DNA of 64,000 bases from the NCBI RefSeq assembly GCF_009917385.1, contig NZ_QWLJ01000001.1, positions 62,001-126,000 of the forward strand, given 5' to 3'. The DNA is from Roseburia sp. 1XD42-34 (GTDB taxonomy: Bacteria; Bacillota; Bacilli; Bacillales; Amphibacillaceae). The notes beneath the pieces were generated by a model that saw only the letters and a list, made by a program, of their open reading frames with translations, had not been told where the DNA came from and did not search any database. A program made the position numbers and the translations under genes. Below, in pieces: positions 1 through 9,681 of this stretch. Positions within the stretch are counted from its first letter, which is position 1. Each line of letters starts with the position of its first letter.

Positions 1-80
1 TAATTTTGTTATAATAGGTTATATTCAGAATTTATAGACTAAATAAACTAGGTATTATCAACTACAGGGGGTTACCAACC

Positions 81-737
81 ATGCGAATTATAAAGCCGGA
101 ATCACTTCATTTACAAGCTTATGCTATTTTGAAAGGAGAAATATTAGAAGGGGGATATAGACCAGGAGAGCGAATAGTAGAGGCTAAAATCGCTAATAAA
201 CTAGGAATAAGCAGAGGACCAGTAAGAGAGGCTATGCGTATGCTTATTCAAGATGGGTTATTAACGTATAATGATGGGTATACAAGGGTGTATCAACCAA
301 CGTTACAGGATGTGGTCGATATTTTTCAATGCCGAGAAAGCCTCGAGGCATTAGCTGTCAGTCTTGCTATTAAGCAAATAACCGATAATGAAAAAAAGCA
401 ATTAGCAAATAATTTGGAATTGACTTATCATGCTTATCAACATAAGAATTCAATAGAGTTGAGTAAATTAGACCAAGAATTTCATGATATCATTATTCAA
501 GCTTCTAGAAATAAGCAATTAATAGAATTGTTAGATGTGATAAGGACAAAAATTCACTATATGCGTATAACGATGGTACAAGGAGAATTTTATCCTTCTT
601 TTGTAAGTGAACATGAAAAGCTGATCCAGTTTTTAGTTGATGGTCAGGAAACAAAAGCAACTACATTGATGAAAACGCATATTCAAAAAGGATTAGAAGG
701 TGTATTAATGCAGATTGGGAATGGTCAGTCCAGGTGA
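81..737 (+). CDS. GntR/FadR-type transcriptional regulator
   Basis: A 218-residue FadR-subfamily regulator. The N-terminal winged helix-turn-helix spans about residues 10-70 and contains the typical GERIVEAKIANKLGISRGPV recognition region. The C-terminal FCD ligand-binding domain spans about 80-205, with conserved acidic/His positions (QEFHDIIIQASRN, then a late HEKL and KTHI) that in this family bind a metal and an organic acid. The ATG is preceded by AGGGGG at a good distance. It lies directly upstream of, and in the same direction as, the thioesterase/dehydrogenase cluster, so it probably controls that cluster in response to an acyl or keto acid; this is inference from position. Family call is firm, ligand unknown. 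Confidence 0.88.
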   Translation: MRIIKPESLHLQAYAILKGEILEGGYRPGERIVEAKIANKLGISRGPVREAMRMLIQDGLLTYNDGYTRVYQPTLQDVVDIFQCRESLEALAVSLAIKQITDNEKKQLANNLELTYHAYQHKNSIELSKLDQEFHDIIIQASRNKQLIELLDVIRTKIHYMRITMVQGEFYPSFVSEHEKLIQFLVDGQETKATTLMKTHIQKGLEGVLMQIGNGQSR

Positions 738-828
738 GAAAATAACATCATCTGGATTTTTATTTTCATGTTGATATACTTTCACATGTGTAATGAAAAT
801 CAAAAAAATTATAGTTTACAGTTCTCTG

Positions 829-857
829 TTGACTGCGACGTGAATATATATTAACAT
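829..857 (+). promoter_or_regulatory. Candidate sigma-A promoter of the thioesterase/dehydrogenase cluster
   Basis: TTGACT at 829-834, a 17-base spacer, then TAACAT at 852-857, about 80 bases before the thioesterase start. The stretch after it is very AT-rich and holds short symmetric ATATAT runs that could be part of an operator. The -10 matches consensus at four of six positions, so the call is moderate. Confidence 0.45.
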
Positions 858-937
858 ACAAAATATACCGAAAATTTAGAAACAAGTCCAGAATTATATA
901 TGATTTTATATATGTTTTGGGAAGGGGGATAAATTAA

Positions 938-1333
938 TTGAAGACAGGGTTGCATGTTGGTAAAACAAAAACATTAACGATAACAGTAACGAACGAGATG
1001 TTTGCTCAATTTGATGGGAAAGTAGTTCACCCTGTTTATTCTACGGCTTCTATGGTGTATCACATGGAATGGGTGTCCCGACAGTTGCTTATTCCTTATT
1101 TGGAAGACCATGAAGAGGGGATGGGGGCAGCAGTAAGTGTTCAACACGTTGCTCCTTCGGGGTTAGGTTCCATCATTAATTTGACTGCTATTGTTTTGGG
1201 TGTAAATAAGAAAGAAATTACAACGGAGGTACGTGTGGAGAATGAGAAGGGATTAATTGGAAAAGGCAAAATAAAACAGGTTGTTTTACCAAAAGAAATA
1301 ATTCAGGAAAAAGTTCGTACAACGTCTACTTAA
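938..1333 (+). CDS. FlK-like acyl-CoA thioesterase (hotdog fold)
   Basis: A 131-residue protein resembling the fluoroacetyl-CoA thioesterase (FlK)/YbgC-like hotdog family: an N-terminal beta strand segment, the helix region around [16 protein letters not shown], and the central strands with [10 protein letters not shown]. The start is a TTG at 938 behind GGAAGGGGG. It sits 14 bases before the amino acid dehydrogenase and in one transcription unit with the 2-oxoacid dehydrogenase genes, so it plausibly hydrolyses a short acyl-CoA, perhaps a branched one made by that complex. No ptb/buk genes are present, which are the usual acyl-CoA processors in Bacillus bkd operons. Substrate is inferred, not shown. 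Confidence 0.7.
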   Translation: MKTGLHVGKTKTLTITVTNEMFAQFDGKVVHPVYSTASMVYHMEWVSRQLLIPYLEDHEEGMGAAVSVQHVAPSGLGSIINLTAIVLGVNKKEITTEVRVENEKGLIGKGKIKQVVLPKEIIQEKVRTTST

Positions 1334-1347
1334 GGAGGTTTGGAGAA

Positions 1348-2478
1348 TTGAAGCAATTAGAACATTTGCAAGAGGTTGATGTGTTTCAAAAAATAGGTGG
1401 TCATGAGCAAGTTGTATTTTGCAACGACCCGAAGGCGGGGTTAAGAGCTATTATCGCGATACATAACACCACTTTAGGGCCAGCACTAGGTGGAACACGT
1501 ATGTATCCATATTCAAGTGTTGATGCTGCATTAGATGATGTGCTTCGTTTATCAGAAGGAATGACCGCTAAATGTGCCATGAGTGATGTTGATTTTGGTG
1601 GGGGAAAGGCAGTCATTATTGGGGACCCTAAAAAGGATAAAACCCCGGCGATGTTTCGAGCGTTTGGGCAATTTGTAGATTCATTAAATGGCAGATTTTA
1701 CACGGGTACAGATATGGGAACGACAATGAACGATTTTATTGATGCAGCAAAAGAAACGAACTTTATCAATGGTCTACCTGAAGCATTTGGAGGTAGTGGA
1801 GACACGTCCATACCAACAGCACAGGGCATTATTTATGCGCTAAAAGCGACGAATCAATTTTTATTTCAAACGAGTGCTTTGGAAGGAAAAGTTTACGCAT
1901 TACAAGGTCTGGGAAAGGTGGGTAGGAAAATAGCCCTGCACCTGCTTGAAGCTGGCGCAGAGGTGTATGTAACGGACATTAATGAAAGCGTTATCAGTGA
2001 GTTTTTAGAAGAAGCTAACACATTTCAGAGTGCTGTGCATGTTGTCAGTCCGCTAGAAATTTATCAGGTAAATGCAGATGTTTTTATGCCTTGTGCGATG
2101 GGCGGTGTAATGAATGAAAGCACCATACAAATGCTGAATGTGAAGGCGGTTGTTGGTTCAGCAAATAATCAGCTAGCGCATGAAACGGATGCAGAGCTTT
2201 TATATGAAAAGGGAATTTTATATGCACCTGATTATATCGTTAATGCTGGTGGTCTTATCCAAGTTGCCGATGAACAATATGGGGCGAACAAGAAGCGCGT
2301 TTTACAAAAGACGAAATCAATCTATCAAATGATCCTCCAATTATACGCAGAAGCTCAAGCTAATCGTATAACCACGGTAGAAGCAGCAAATCGTAAATAT
2401 GCAAGAAGATTGGAAGAACAACGAAATAGAAACAACTTCTACAGTCGAAATCGCAGACCTAAATGGGACATCAACTAA
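1348..2478 (+). CDS. Glu/Leu/Phe/Val dehydrogenase, leucine dehydrogenase type
   Basis: A 376-residue NAD-dependent amino acid dehydrogenase that interconverts branched-chain amino acids and 2-oxo acids. The catalytic segment has the two family lysines (the K of EGMTAKCAM and the K of FGGGKAV near residue 80). The Rossmann domain carries [10 protein letters not shown] near residue 190. The start is TTG at 1348 with AAGGAGG ahead. Length is close to the usual 365-370; the C-terminus is Arg/Asn-rich ([13 protein letters not shown]), slightly longer than the classic enzyme. Placed between the thioesterase and the E1-E2-E3 genes, it would feed 2-oxo acids into the complex. A phenylalanine-preferring variant cannot be excluded. 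Confidence 0.85.
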   Translation: MKQLEHLQEVDVFQKIGGHEQVVFCNDPKAGLRAIIAIHNTTLGPALGGTRMYPYSSVDAALDDVLRLSEGMTAKCAMSDVDFGGGKAVIIGDPKKDKTPAMFRAFGQFVDSLNGRFYTGTDMGTTMNDFIDAAKETNFINGLPEAFGGSGDTSIPTAQGIIYALKATNQFLFQTSALEGKVYALQGLGKVGRKIALHLLEAGAEVYVTDINESVISEFLEEANTFQSAVHVVSPLEIYQVNADVFMPCAMGGVMNESTIQMLNVKAVVGSANNQLAHETDAELLYEKGILYAPDYIVNAGGLIQVADEQYGANKKRVLQKTKSIYQMILQLYAEAQANRITTVEAANRKYARRLEEQRNRNNFYSRNRRPKWDIN

Positions 2479-2534
2479 TCATCATTACTAAGCTTTTTTT
2501 CTGTATACAATGAAATTTTAATACAGCTAGGATT

Positions 2535-2612
2535 TTCTTAAAAGATAAGAAAGCATTAATTTTAGCGGCTTATGAAATAAGCCACATCTGGCGCAAGCGC
2601 CCAGCAATTTGT
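2535..2612 (+). repeat. Family B repeat, left-end fragment (B1)
   Basis: Starts with AAAAGATAAGAAAGCAT and includes the diagnostic GGCGCAAGCGCCCAGCAA shared with the copies near 21.4, 41.5 and 60.8 kb. It stops soon after, so it is a truncated left arm lying between the amino acid dehydrogenase and the E1 alpha gene. Confidence 0.75.
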
Positions 2613-2709
2613 TTTGGATGTTTCACATCCATGTTACTTTTCACCAAGTAGAAGGCAACTGTATTACTACCAATTGTATACGAGATATAAATGAAAAGGT
2701 GGGATATTC

Positions 2710-3774
2710 ATGCGAGAAAAGTATCCATTACTACAGATAATGGATCAAGAAGGTAAATGGTTAGATGAATCGAAGAGGGAAGTGTTATCGGAAGAAAAAG
2801 TAAAACAGTTTTACTACCATATGTTACGGATTCGAACTTATGATCAGAAAGGAGTAGCTTTACAGAGGCAAGGAAGAATTGGAACTTATGTACCTTTTGC
2901 AGGGCAGGAGGCAGCTCAAGTGGGCAGTGCGTTGGCTCTTGGAAATGAAGACTGGATGTTCCCTACGTATCGAGATCACGGAGCTTCGCTTACCTTTGGA
3001 GCGGACCTAGATCGAATGTTGTTACATTGGAATGGGCGGATAGAGGGTTGTTTACCTTCAAGGGAAAAAAAGATTATGCCGGCATCTATACCCATTGCTA
3101 CGCATTTACCGCATGCTACTGGTGTAGCAATGGCTGAAGAATATAAAGGAACTCGAAATGCGGCAATTGCCTATTTTGGAGATGGAGCAACATCAGAAGG
3201 GGACTTTCATGAAGGAATAAATATAGCGAGTGTTTTTAAGGCACCAGTCGTCTTTTTTAATCAAAATAATGGCTATGCCATTTCTCTTCCAGTTGAAAAA
3301 CAAATGAATTCAGAAACCATTGTTCAAAAATCAGCAGCATATGGTATTCCAGGTATTCGTGTTGATGGTATGGATGCGTTTGCTGTTTACTTTGCCGTTT
3401 CTGAAGCTTTAGAAAGGGCTCGAACAGGAAAGGGCCCAACATTAATTGAAGCTGTGACGATGCGGTTTGGTGCTCATACGACAGCTGATGATCCGTCTAA
3501 ATATAGAGACCAAGATGAAATAAATCGCATTCGGGACGAGGTCGATCCATTATTGCGCATGGAAAAGCATATGAAGTATCGTGGTATTTGGAAGCCGGCG
3601 TGGCGGGGTTCGTTGGAAGCAGGGATTCAAGAAGAATTAGAAACGGCAATAAAATGCATGGAAACATATGAACAACCAGACGTCTCTGCTATGTTTGATC
3701 ATGTTTTTGCTGAGCCAACATGGACGATTGAAAAACAAAAGCAGCATATTCTGTCAATGGGAGGGAGTAGCTAA
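2710..3774 (+). CDS. 2-oxoacid dehydrogenase E1 component, alpha subunit
   Basis: A 354-residue thiamine diphosphate enzyme subunit. It carries the TPP/Mg motif starting GDGATSEGDFHEG and closing with NN about 28 residues later (residues ~160-190), plus FPTYRDHG and the phosphorylation-loop-like RFGAHTTADDPSKYR. Sequence is closest in feel to PdhA of Gram-positive bacteria, but the neighbouring leucine dehydrogenase suggests branched-chain 2-oxo acids as the natural substrate. With E1 beta it decarboxylates the oxo acid and passes the acyl group to E2. RBS AAAAGGTGGG precedes the ATG. Substrate (pyruvate or branched-chain oxoacid) is unresolved. Confidence 0.88.
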   Translation: MREKYPLLQIMDQEGKWLDESKREVLSEEKVKQFYYHMLRIRTYDQKGVALQRQGRIGTYVPFAGQEAAQVGSALALGNEDWMFPTYRDHGASLTFGADLDRMLLHWNGRIEGCLPSREKKIMPASIPIATHLPHATGVAMAEEYKGTRNAAIAYFGDGATSEGDFHEGINIASVFKAPVVFFNQNNGYAISLPVEKQMNSETIVQKSAAYGIPGIRVDGMDAFAVYFAVSEALERARTGKGPTLIEAVTMRFGAHTTADDPSKYRDQDEINRIRDEVDPLLRMEKHMKYRGIWKPAWRGSLEAGIQEELETAIKCMETYEQPDVSAMFDHVFAEPTWTIEKQKQHILSMGGSS

Positions 3775-4796
3775 TGGCATTATCCAAAGTGGCTAACAAA
3801 CAGGAGGTTCAGGTTAGAGCACAGGAACTTACAATGATTCAGGCGATTAATGATGGGCTAAAAACGATGTTAGAAAAGGATGCAAAGGTACTGCTTTTAG
3901 GTGAAGATATTGGCAAAAATGGGGGCGTATTTCGAGCAACGGATGGTTTACAGAACAAATTCGGCGAAAAAAGAGTAATCGATACACCTTTAAGTGAAGC
4001 GGGTTTTGTCGGAGCGGCAGTAGGAATGGCATTAAATGGACTAAAACCCGTTGTAGAAATTCAATTTTTAGGCTTTGTTTACCCAGCCTTTGAGCAAATT
4101 GCTACACATGTAACACGAATGCGCACGCGAACGTTAGGCTATTATTCGATGCCTATGGTAATCCGTGCACCATACGGGGCGGGGGTTCGATCGCCTGAAA
4201 TTCATTCCGATAGCGTAGAAGCTTTATTTGTCCATTTGCCTGGTATCAAAGTAGTTTGTCCATCCACGCCATATGACGCAAAAGGACTTTTGATAGCTTC
4301 TATAGCTGATCCTGATCCGGTATTATTTTTAGAGCCTATGCGCTTATACCGTGGGAAGCGGCAAGAAGTACCAGCACATGATTATCGCATTGAGCTTGGC
4401 AAAGGGGAGATCATCCTACAAGGTGAAGATGTGACCATTTTTGCCTGGGGAGCGATGATGCCTATAGCTATGGAAGCTGCTGAACTTATGAAAGAGGAAC
4501 GTATCTCTTGTGAGGTGATCGACTTACGTACTTTATATCCATTAGATAAAGCGATCATCGCGGATTCTGTACAAAAAACAGGCAGAGTCGTTATTATTCA
4601 CGAAGGGCATGAAACAGGAGGAGTAGGCAGTGAAATCGTATCGGTCATCATGGAAACAAGTTTTCTTTATTTACGTGCACCAATTGAAAAAGTGACGGGT
4701 TTTGATGTACCGGTTCCGTTATTTGCTTTGGAACATGCGTATTTACCTACAACAGAACGGGTGACGGAAGCGATTCAAAAAGTTTATTCATTTTAG
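3774..4796 (+). CDS. 2-oxoacid dehydrogenase E1 component, beta subunit
   Basis: A 340-residue transketolase-like beta subunit; the ATG overlaps the stop of the alpha gene (TAATG), so the two are translationally coupled. Visible family landmarks are LLGEDIGKNGGVFRAT, the conserved DTPLSEAGFVGAAVGMAL, the PYGAG loop and a C-terminal domain with IDLRTLYPLD and HEGHETGGVGSE. It completes the alpha2beta2 E1 heterotetramer. The first 15 residues form a slightly long tail before the usual beginning (LTMIQAINDGL). Confidence 0.9.
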   Translation: MALSKVANKQEVQVRAQELTMIQAINDGLKTMLEKDAKVLLLGEDIGKNGGVFRATDGLQNKFGEKRVIDTPLSEAGFVGAAVGMALNGLKPVVEIQFLGFVYPAFEQIATHVTRMRTRTLGYYSMPMVIRAPYGAGVRSPEIHSDSVEALFVHLPGIKVVCPSTPYDAKGLLIASIADPDPVLFLEPMRLYRGKRQEVPAHDYRIELGKGEIILQGEDVTIFAWGAMMPIAMEAAELMKEERISCEVIDLRTLYPLDKAIIADSVQKTGRVVIIHEGHETGGVGSEIVSVIMETSFLYLRAPIEKVTGFDVPVPLFALEHAYLPTTERVTEAIQKVYSF

Positions 4797-4808
4797 GAGG
4801 TGAACGCA

Positions 4809-6026
4809 TTGGTTCAAGTAAAACTTAGCGATATTGGTGAAGGGATGAATGAAGGGGAAATAAGTCATTATTTTGTAGGTGTTGGGGATGAGGTGTCTGT
4901 AGACCAGCCGCTTGTAGAAATACAAACGGATAAAATGGTAGCAGAAATTCCTGCTCCCGCAGCGGGTACGGTTGCATCGATTCATTATAAAGCAGGAGAT
5001 ATGGTTACGGTAGGGACTGTCATTATGGAAATTACCACCGAAGCTGAATTTACAGCGTCTCTAAGTGAGATGTCAAACACCCCATTGCAATCCATAAGTA
5101 CTACTGTAGCAAAAAAGATAAACGCTACTACGGTTACTAACCCTTATAACCGCGTTTTAGCAGCGCCATATACAAGGAAAATCGCTAGAGAGCTAGGTGT
5201 CGATATAGAACAAATACAGGGGACAGGTCCAGCAGGGCGTGTACTAGATCAAGACGTGTATCAGGCTGTTGAGCAAGCAGAGACAGATAAGTGGACCGAA
5301 AAACAGGAAAACGCTACTGCAAAGATGGAACATGTCCAAGAGGAGATCAGGTTTTCTGGAATACGTAAACGGATTGCAGAAAGAATGAGTTACTCTGTAC
5401 AAACTATTCCGCATGTGACTCATTATGACGAAGTAGATCTTACGCATTTGCTAGCAGAAAGAAACGTATTAAAAGAGATGGGGGAATCTGTTTCTATTGC
5501 TGCTTTTTTTATCAAGGCTGTCGTCATTTGTCTAAAAGAATTTCCTATGTTTAATGCGCAATTAGAGGCCGAAAAGGAGATTATTCGCTTATTAAAGCAT
5601 TATTCTATTGGAATCGCGACACATACAGAAGATGGTCTAATGGTTCCTGTCATCCGCAATGCCGATCAAAAATCGATTCGCTCGATTAATGAAGAAATGA
5701 AGACGCTCGTAAAAAAAGCGAAGGCGGGTGACTTAAGATCAGCAGATATGAAACAGGGGACTTTCACAGTAAATAATGTTGGCCCGCTTGGTGGGATAGC
5801 AGCCACACCAATTATTAATCACCCAGAGACAGCGATCATGACTTTTTATAAGACAAAGAAAATACCTGTTGTTATAAAAGACGATGCGATTGAGGTTCGA
5901 AGTGTGATGAATGTTTCTGTCACATTTGACCACCGGGTCATGGATGGAGCGCATTCGATCGCATTCACAAATCGCTTTAAGGAACTAATCGAGCATCCAA
6001 CAAAGTTACTATTGGAGTTGATGTAA
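4809..6026 (+). CDS. Dihydrolipoamide acyltransferase, E2 component
   Basis: About 405 residues in the order lipoyl domain (residues 1-75, lipoylated Lys in QTDKMVAEIP), Ala/Thr-rich linker, peripheral subunit-binding domain (APYTRKIARELGVDI to GTGPAGRVLDQDV, ~115-155) and catalytic domain (~180-405) ending in the active-site HRVMDGAHS. A GTG at 4800 is also in frame but lies inside the AGGAGGTG ribosome binding site, so the TTG at 4809, 6-7 bases downstream, is the better start and gives the standard VQVKLSDIGEGM beginning. It transfers the acyl group from lipoamide to CoA. Confidence 0.9.
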   Translation: MVQVKLSDIGEGMNEGEISHYFVGVGDEVSVDQPLVEIQTDKMVAEIPAPAAGTVASIHYKAGDMVTVGTVIMEITTEAEFTASLSEMSNTPLQSISTTVAKKINATTVTNPYNRVLAAPYTRKIARELGVDIEQIQGTGPAGRVLDQDVYQAVEQAETDKWTEKQENATAKMEHVQEEIRFSGIRKRIAERMSYSVQTIPHVTHYDEVDLTHLLAERNVLKEMGESVSIAAFFIKAVVICLKEFPMFNAQLEAEKEIIRLLKHYSIGIATHTEDGLMVPVIRNADQKSIRSINEEMKTLVKKAKAGDLRSADMKQGTFTVNNVGPLGGIAATPIINHPETAIMTFYKTKKIPVVIKDDAIEVRSVMNVSVTFDHRVMDGAHSIAFTNRFKELIEHPTKLLLELM

Positions 6027-7436
6027 ATGGTAGTAGGGGAATTTGCAGAGCATAGAGAGCTAATTATTATTGGCGGCGGACCAGGGGGCTATCATGCAGC
6101 CATACGTGCTGCTCAATTAGGAAACCAAGTTACGTTAATTGAACAGGAACAATTAGGTGGTACGTGTTTGCATAAAGGGTGTATTCCATCTAAAATATTT
6201 ACTCATGTCGCTAATAAATGGCATCAAACGCAACACTTGTCTGCATTTGGGATTTCAATAGGCGATCTATCCTTGGATATGCAGGAGCTAATGGCTTTTA
6301 AAACTACGACCATTAAACAATTGCGTAAAGGTATTGAAAAACTTTGCCAAGCAAATCGGGTAGAAATTGTCCGTGGGAAAGCAAACTTTATCAATGAACA
6401 TAAGCTTGGAGTGGAAACAGAACACCAATTTACTATATTCACGTTTCAGCATGCTATCATCGCAACGGGCAGCTATCCTGTTTTACCTGGATTGTTAAAA
6501 AATAGTCCTTTTGTATGGACGGAGGAAACGATTTTCGCCTTACATGAAATTCCCAAAGATTTAATCGTTTGTGGTAGCGATTATATTGCTTTAGAAGTCG
6601 CATTTAGTTATCGAAAGTTAGGGGCTGAGGTAACCATTATCATACCAGAGAAAGCGGATTTTCCATTTGATAAGGCAATTAATCGCGAATTAAAACGGAT
6701 GTTAAAAAAAGAGAAGATTCAACTGTATGGTGGAAATAAAATTAAAAATATAACTTCTATCGATGGTGAGGTTTGTGTAAGGATTTCTAGCAATAGTCAG
6801 GAAATTTCTTTAACTGGTACACACCTTTATATGGAAACAGAGCATAAGCCGAATATAGAATCATTAGGGATCAATCGGATAGGAATGATCTATTCGGAAT
6901 CAGGCTTCATCAAAGTGGATAACGAAATGAGAACAAACATCCCTTCCATATTTGCGATTGGAAATGTAACTGGCGAGAAGCTTTCAGCGGTAAAAGCAAT
7001 GAAGCAGGGTAAGGTAGCTGCAGAGGTTATTGCTGGAGTAGCGAGCGAGATAGATACAACTATGATGCCGACGGTAGTCCACAGTATCCCTCCAATTGCT
7101 GTTGTAGGATTGACAGAAGAGGAAGCAATACGCCAAGGTTACAAAGTAAGAACTAGTCAGTTTGGATTTAGTGGTAACAGCTATGCCCTGATTGGTAAGG
7201 AAAAAAATGGAGTGACAAAGATAGTTAAAGATGCCAAAACGGATCTGTTGTTAGGGTTTCATGTCGTTGGCTTCGGTGCGATTGAACTTATTAGTACTGG
7301 AGTTACTGCATTGGAATTAGTAGCGCGCGATGAAGATCTAATTTTTCCGTTCTATCCGCACCCGAGTTTTAATGAAACCTTTTTAGAAGCAGCTGAAGGC
7401 TTGACGAATCGTGCTATTCATATGAAACCTTCATAA
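6027..7436 (+). CDS. lpdA: Dihydrolipoyl dehydrogenase, E3 component
   Basis: A 469-residue FAD disulfide oxidoreductase that reoxidises E2 lipoamide with NAD+. It shows the FAD-binding GGGPGGYHAA, the redox-active disulfide motif GGTCLHKGCIPSK, an NAD domain (~180-270) and the C-terminal HPSFNE segment that supplies the catalytic His/Glu pair (usually HPTLSE). The ATG follows the E2 stop without a gap. This E3 is probably dedicated to this complex, as in Bacillus bkd operons; the main pdh operon would have its own copy. Confidence 0.9.
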   Translation: MVVGEFAEHRELIIIGGGPGGYHAAIRAAQLGNQVTLIEQEQLGGTCLHKGCIPSKIFTHVANKWHQTQHLSAFGISIGDLSLDMQELMAFKTTTIKQLRKGIEKLCQANRVEIVRGKANFINEHKLGVETEHQFTIFTFQHAIIATGSYPVLPGLLKNSPFVWTEETIFALHEIPKDLIVCGSDYIALEVAFSYRKLGAEVTIIIPEKADFPFDKAINRELKRMLKKEKIQLYGGNKIKNITSIDGEVCVRISSNSQEISLTGTHLYMETEHKPNIESLGINRIGMIYSESGFIKVDNEMRTNIPSIFAIGNVTGEKLSAVKAMKQGKVAAEVIAGVASEIDTTMMPTVVHSIPPIAVVGLTEEEAIRQGYKVRTSQFGFSGNSYALIGKEKNGVTKIVKDAKTDLLLGFHVVGFGAIELISTGVTALELVARDEDLIFPFYPHPSFNETFLEAAEGLTNRAIHMKPS

Positions 7437-7555
7437 GTAAATGGTATGCAGTTTATTTAACACTCCATGTTACACGTTGGAGCAATAGTTACAGCGAACG
7501 ATTACACCCATATGTCACTGTTTTAACGTGAGTATAATAAGAAGGGGAAGATGGT

Positions 7556-8980
7556 ATGTATCGTATTAAAGCTGTGCAAGCACCACCACTTTGGGAAGCA
7601 ATAATGATGACTGTATTTATTGTATGTATTATCAGTGCGAGTATTATTTTTTTGGAAGCGGCACCACATATTCCGCTCATTCTTTCTCTATTAACACTAT
7701 GTATTTACGGGCTTGCGAAAGGGAATTCTTATAGGGTAATAGAACAGGGAATTGTCGAAGGAGCAAAATCGGGGATGGGGGCCATTTTTATTTTCTTCTT
7801 TATTGGAATATTAATTGCTGCATGGATGATGGGTGGAACGATACCAACTCTAATGTATGCTGGTTTTGGATTGGTGACTCCGAGTTTTTATTTTGCTATT
7901 GTATTTGTAGTTACGGCACTTATTGGTGTTGTTGTAGGCAGTTCTTTAACTACGATCGCTACGGTAGGGGTAGCCTTTATAGGCGTTTCTGATGCTGTTG
8001 ATGTCTCTTTAGCTATTACTGCTGGTGCGATTGTATCAGGGGCTTTTTTTGGTGATAAAATGTCACCTCTATCGGATACGACCAATATGGCGTCATCCAC
8101 ATTGCAGGTTGATTTGTTTGCACATATTAAAAATATGATGGGAACAACAGTCCCAGCTTTTTTGATCTCGTTACTTATCTTTCTGTTTATATCCCCAAAC
8201 TTAACAGAAGCAAATTTTGGAAAAATGAATGAGTTCCAAAGTGGTTTATTGGATACCGGGTTAGTTCATTGGGCAAATGGCGTCATTCCACTACTCGTTT
8301 TATTAGTGCTATCCGTTAAAAAGGTACCGGCAATTTTAACTTTGACGGGAGGATCCTTAGCTGCCATTGTGATGTCTTATTTTCATAGTGCGCCATCAAT
8401 AGGAAATCTATTTGCTATACTTATGGATGGGTTTGTTTCAGAAACAGGAGTAGAGGGCATTGACTCCTTGCTGACACGTGGTGGGATTAATGGCATGTTG
8501 TTTACAATTAGCCTTGTGTTACTTGCTTTAAGTATGGGGGGCTTATTGTTTACACTTGGAATTATTCCGCGATTACTTGCTTCGATCGATCATCTTTTGA
8601 ATAAGGTGTTTTCAGTCATTTTAGCATCCGCAACCACTGCTATAGGAATTAACGTCTTAATTGGTGAACAGTATTTATCGATCCTATTAACTGGTGAAAC
8701 ATACCAATCACGCTATGCAAGAGTAGGACTGCTAAACAAAAATTTGTCAAGAGTAGCGGAAGATGCAGGAACAGTGATTAACCCGCTTGTACCATGGAGT
8801 GTATGTGGTGTTTTTATTACTTCTGTTTTAGGTGTATCTACATTGGCTTACTTGCCATTTGCTTTTTTCTGCGTACTTTCTCCATTGTTGACGGTGCTAT
8901 ATGGGTATACTGGTTGGACATTAACGTATAAAGATCCAGAAGTGGGAGCTCAATCTACATCTCGGAATGTGAATGTATAG
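7556..8980 (+). CDS. nhaC: NhaC-family Na+/H+ antiporter
   Basis: A 474-residue integral membrane protein with about a dozen hydrophobic segments and NhaC-family signatures (GDKMSPLSDTTNMASS, GEQYLSILLTGETY, AEDAGTVINPLVPW). Members exchange Na+ for H+, and some (MleN type) couple this to organic acid exchange. It follows the 2-oxoacid dehydrogenase after 119 bases and could be cotranscribed, so a role in moving a carboxylate product is possible but unproven. An ATG at 7604 is an alternative start; the one at 7556 has GAAGGGGAAG ahead. Confidence 0.85.
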   Translation: MYRIKAVQAPPLWEAIMMTVFIVCIISASIIFLEAAPHIPLILSLLTLCIYGLAKGNSYRVIEQGIVEGAKSGMGAIFIFFFIGILIAAWMMGGTIPTLMYAGFGLVTPSFYFAIVFVVTALIGVVVGSSLTTIATVGVAFIGVSDAVDVSLAITAGAIVSGAFFGDKMSPLSDTTNMASSTLQVDLFAHIKNMMGTTVPAFLISLLIFLFISPNLTEANFGKMNEFQSGLLDTGLVHWANGVIPLLVLLVLSVKKVPAILTLTGGSLAAIVMSYFHSAPSIGNLFAILMDGFVSETGVEGIDSLLTRGGINGMLFTISLVLLALSMGGLLFTLGIIPRLLASIDHLLNKVFSVILASATTAIGINVLIGEQYLSILLTGETYQSRYARVGLLNKNLSRVAEDAGTVINPLVPWSVCGVFITSVLGVSTLAYLPFAFFCVLSPLLTVLYGYTGWTLTYKDPEVGAQSTSRNVNV

Positions 8981-9008
8981 TGGATTGCGTAGTATTTTTA
9001 ACTGGATG

Positions 9009-9191
9009 TTTATCCCGCATGTAAGGTGTAAGACTCCCACTTCGAAACCTTGAGGGATACAAAGTCTAAGTGGGAAAGAACGGTACCTAAATGGCCGATT
9101 CATTTAAGGGCCTTTAGGCCATGCTCTTCTAAATACTATCATTTAGTAGGAGATGGAAGAAAACTCCCACTGAATGAAGTTTCACTTTATC
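9009..9191 (+). repeat. Family A repeat, full length (A1)
   Basis: Begins TTTATCCCGCATGTAAGG and ends TTTCACTTTATC. It contains the three paired regions common to the family: a CTCCCACTT/AAGTGGG arm, CCTAAATGGCC pairing with GGCCTTTAGG, and a final GTAGGAG/CTCCCAC hairpin just before the right end. It encodes no protein. It lies 28 bases after the nhaC stop. Confidence 0.85.
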
Positions 9192-9681
9192 AAGCGAGGG
9201 TTAGTGTGAATTACTGAGGCCTACCTTCATAAATAAATCGGGATATGTATGGTAAACTGAACGAAGATTAACTATAGAAAGCGTAAAGGACTTCCGGGAA
9301 TTTGGGGGTCTTTTTCCTATTTAGAATAGCGGTAATTTATTGCGAACAAATGGTTTGAAAAAAGGAACAATAAAGTTGATTTGATGTTAATTCTTGTGTG
9401 AGGGAGCAGGGGATATCGACTGTGGACTTGGTAGCAGCAATCTGGATGAACCATACACTTTGAAGTAGTTTTCCGGAATCTTTGATAGACTCCAAATACA
9501 TAGATCTACTGCAAAAATGAATAAGTATAGTATAATTAAAAAAGGTGTCGTTTTTTGTTATTCCTGATTGTAGTATAAATGATTATAAAATGGAAATCAT
9601 TTACTACTTTAAAACAACAGGACAGTTACTATGAATCTTATCTTCTTTATCTTTTAATTATGCAATGATAGGAGAATAATA
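9192..9681. other. Intergenic stretch without recognisable gene
   Basis: No open frame with a ribosome binding site and no recognisable protein remnant on either strand. A weak G/C hairpin followed by five T residues lies near 9281-9316 and might end transcription from the left. The last 100 bases are very AT-rich and probably hold the promoter of the acetyltransferase. Confidence 0.4.

Noticed and set aside
9009..9191. Calling family A a confirmed TnpB guide RNA (omega RNA)
   Set aside because: No tnpA or tnpB in the window, and TTTATC at the right edge would place a target-adjacent motif next to the guide region. Kept only as a hypothesis.
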